Assembly: GCA_947424985.1 (NCBI GenBank)
Contig: CANDYN010000064.1
Span: forward strand, 1-6,168
Length of the DNA stretch: 6,168 nt
Direction of reading: 5' to 3'
Source of the DNA: Rickettsiales bacterium
Lineage (GTDB): Bacteria > Pseudomonadota > Alphaproteobacteria > Rickettsiales > Deianiraeaceae
Shown: in pieces, positions 5,893 to 6,168 of the stretch
Position numbering within the stretch: position 1 is the first letter of the stretch
Layout of the letters: the number at the start of each line of letters is the position of its first letter
The notes under the pieces: generated by a model
The model's input: the letters and a program-made list of their open reading frames with translations, nothing else
Databases searched by the model: none
Told to the model about the DNA's origin: nothing
Made by a program: the position numbers and the translations under genes

Positions 5893-6126
5893 ATGTCTTA
5901 CACCAAACAAGAACTACAACACTTTGCCCAAGAAGCTAAGATCCAATCGAAACAATTAAAAGAACTTAGTATGCATTTTGAATCAATTACTGATATTGAA
6001 TTAAGAGAAGAAATAGTAAAATTTATGATGAAAATCGGTGAAGCAGCAGGAATGGAAATCAACCATAATGCGATTAAAGCTACTTTAGCAAGTGATGAAG
6101 TTTTTGATATGATGATCGGGGAATAA
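5893..6126 (+). CDS. Small helical protein, function unknown
   Basis: A 77-residue acidic protein without cysteine, signal peptide or membrane segment, so probably cytosolic. I do not recognise a family. It reads as two or three amphipathic helices: about 3-30 (KQELQHFAQEAKIQSKQLKEL), 34-52 (IELREEIVKFMMKIGEAAG) and 57-75. The G-E-A-A-G-M-E-I turn followed by a Leu/Asp-rich tail is faintly like Nif11-type leader peptides, but there is no double-glycine cleavage motif or modification enzyme nearby, so that is not called. Support for a real gene comes from a well-spaced promoter, an ordinary ATG start, a protein-like composition with charged heptad-like spacing, and the divergent lysR gene. It may be a target of that regulator. 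Confidence 0.65.
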   Translation: MSYTKQELQHFAQEAKIQSKQLKELSMHFESITDIELREEIVKFMMKIGEAAGMEINHNAIKATLASDEVFDMMIGE

Positions 6127-6168
6127 GCTTTGAGAATTATTTTACAATTGACTTTTATAAAATTATCG

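Noticed and set aside
6127..6168. Terminator or promoter at the right edge
   Set aside because: An imperfect AT-only hairpin and a lone TTGACT (6148-6153) are present, but the matching -10 would lie beyond the window, so neither can be supported.

Overview
The window looks like chromosomal DNA from an AT-rich alphaproteobacterium, probably a host-associated or intracellular lineage of the Rickettsiales/Holosporales kind. This rests on the alphaproteobacterial flavour of TopA (for example the LSPVLWRKLPNSRSAGRVQSV stretch, residues 149-169), the low GC content, long A/T-rich spacers, and the absence of an obvious Shine-Dalgarno sequence before any gene. The genus cannot be fixed from this sequence.

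Layout, left to right. Positions 1-291 are non-coding and hold an interrupted inverted repeat around a good sigma70-type promoter, followed by a leader that can fold into a hairpin or H-type pseudoknot. It precedes a small secreted eight-cysteine protein (292-615). Next is topA, DNA topoisomerase I (721-3216, GTG start), a complete housekeeping gene. A small XRE-type helix-turn-helix regulator (3285-3587, minus) points toward topA. Upstream of it, on the same strand, lies tRNA-Lys(CTT) with encoded CCA (3721-3796, minus) and its own promoter.

Positions 3797-4147 hold no convincing gene but contain two clear dyads: a 7+7 bp operator-like palindrome and a perfect 12 bp inverted repeat. The repeat lies just before a GNAT acetyltransferase (4148-4852), whose reading frame is open upstream of its first ATG. 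The GNAT gene converges on a LysR-type regulator (4845-5780, minus) and their 3' ends overlap by 8 bp. Divergent from lysR is an unrecognised 77-residue helical protein (5893-6126), whose predicted promoter overlaps a 6+5+6 palindrome.

The left half is therefore core housekeeping DNA (topA, tRNA-Lys) plus one envelope/secreted factor. The right half is a small accessory cluster in which the LysR protein is the natural candidate regulator of the divergent 77-residue gene and perhaps of the GNAT gene. I see no CRISPR array, insertion sequence, rRNA or recognisable defence system. The best leads are the structured leader of the cysteine-rich gene, the dyads before the GNAT gene, and the lysR/77-aa divergent pair.
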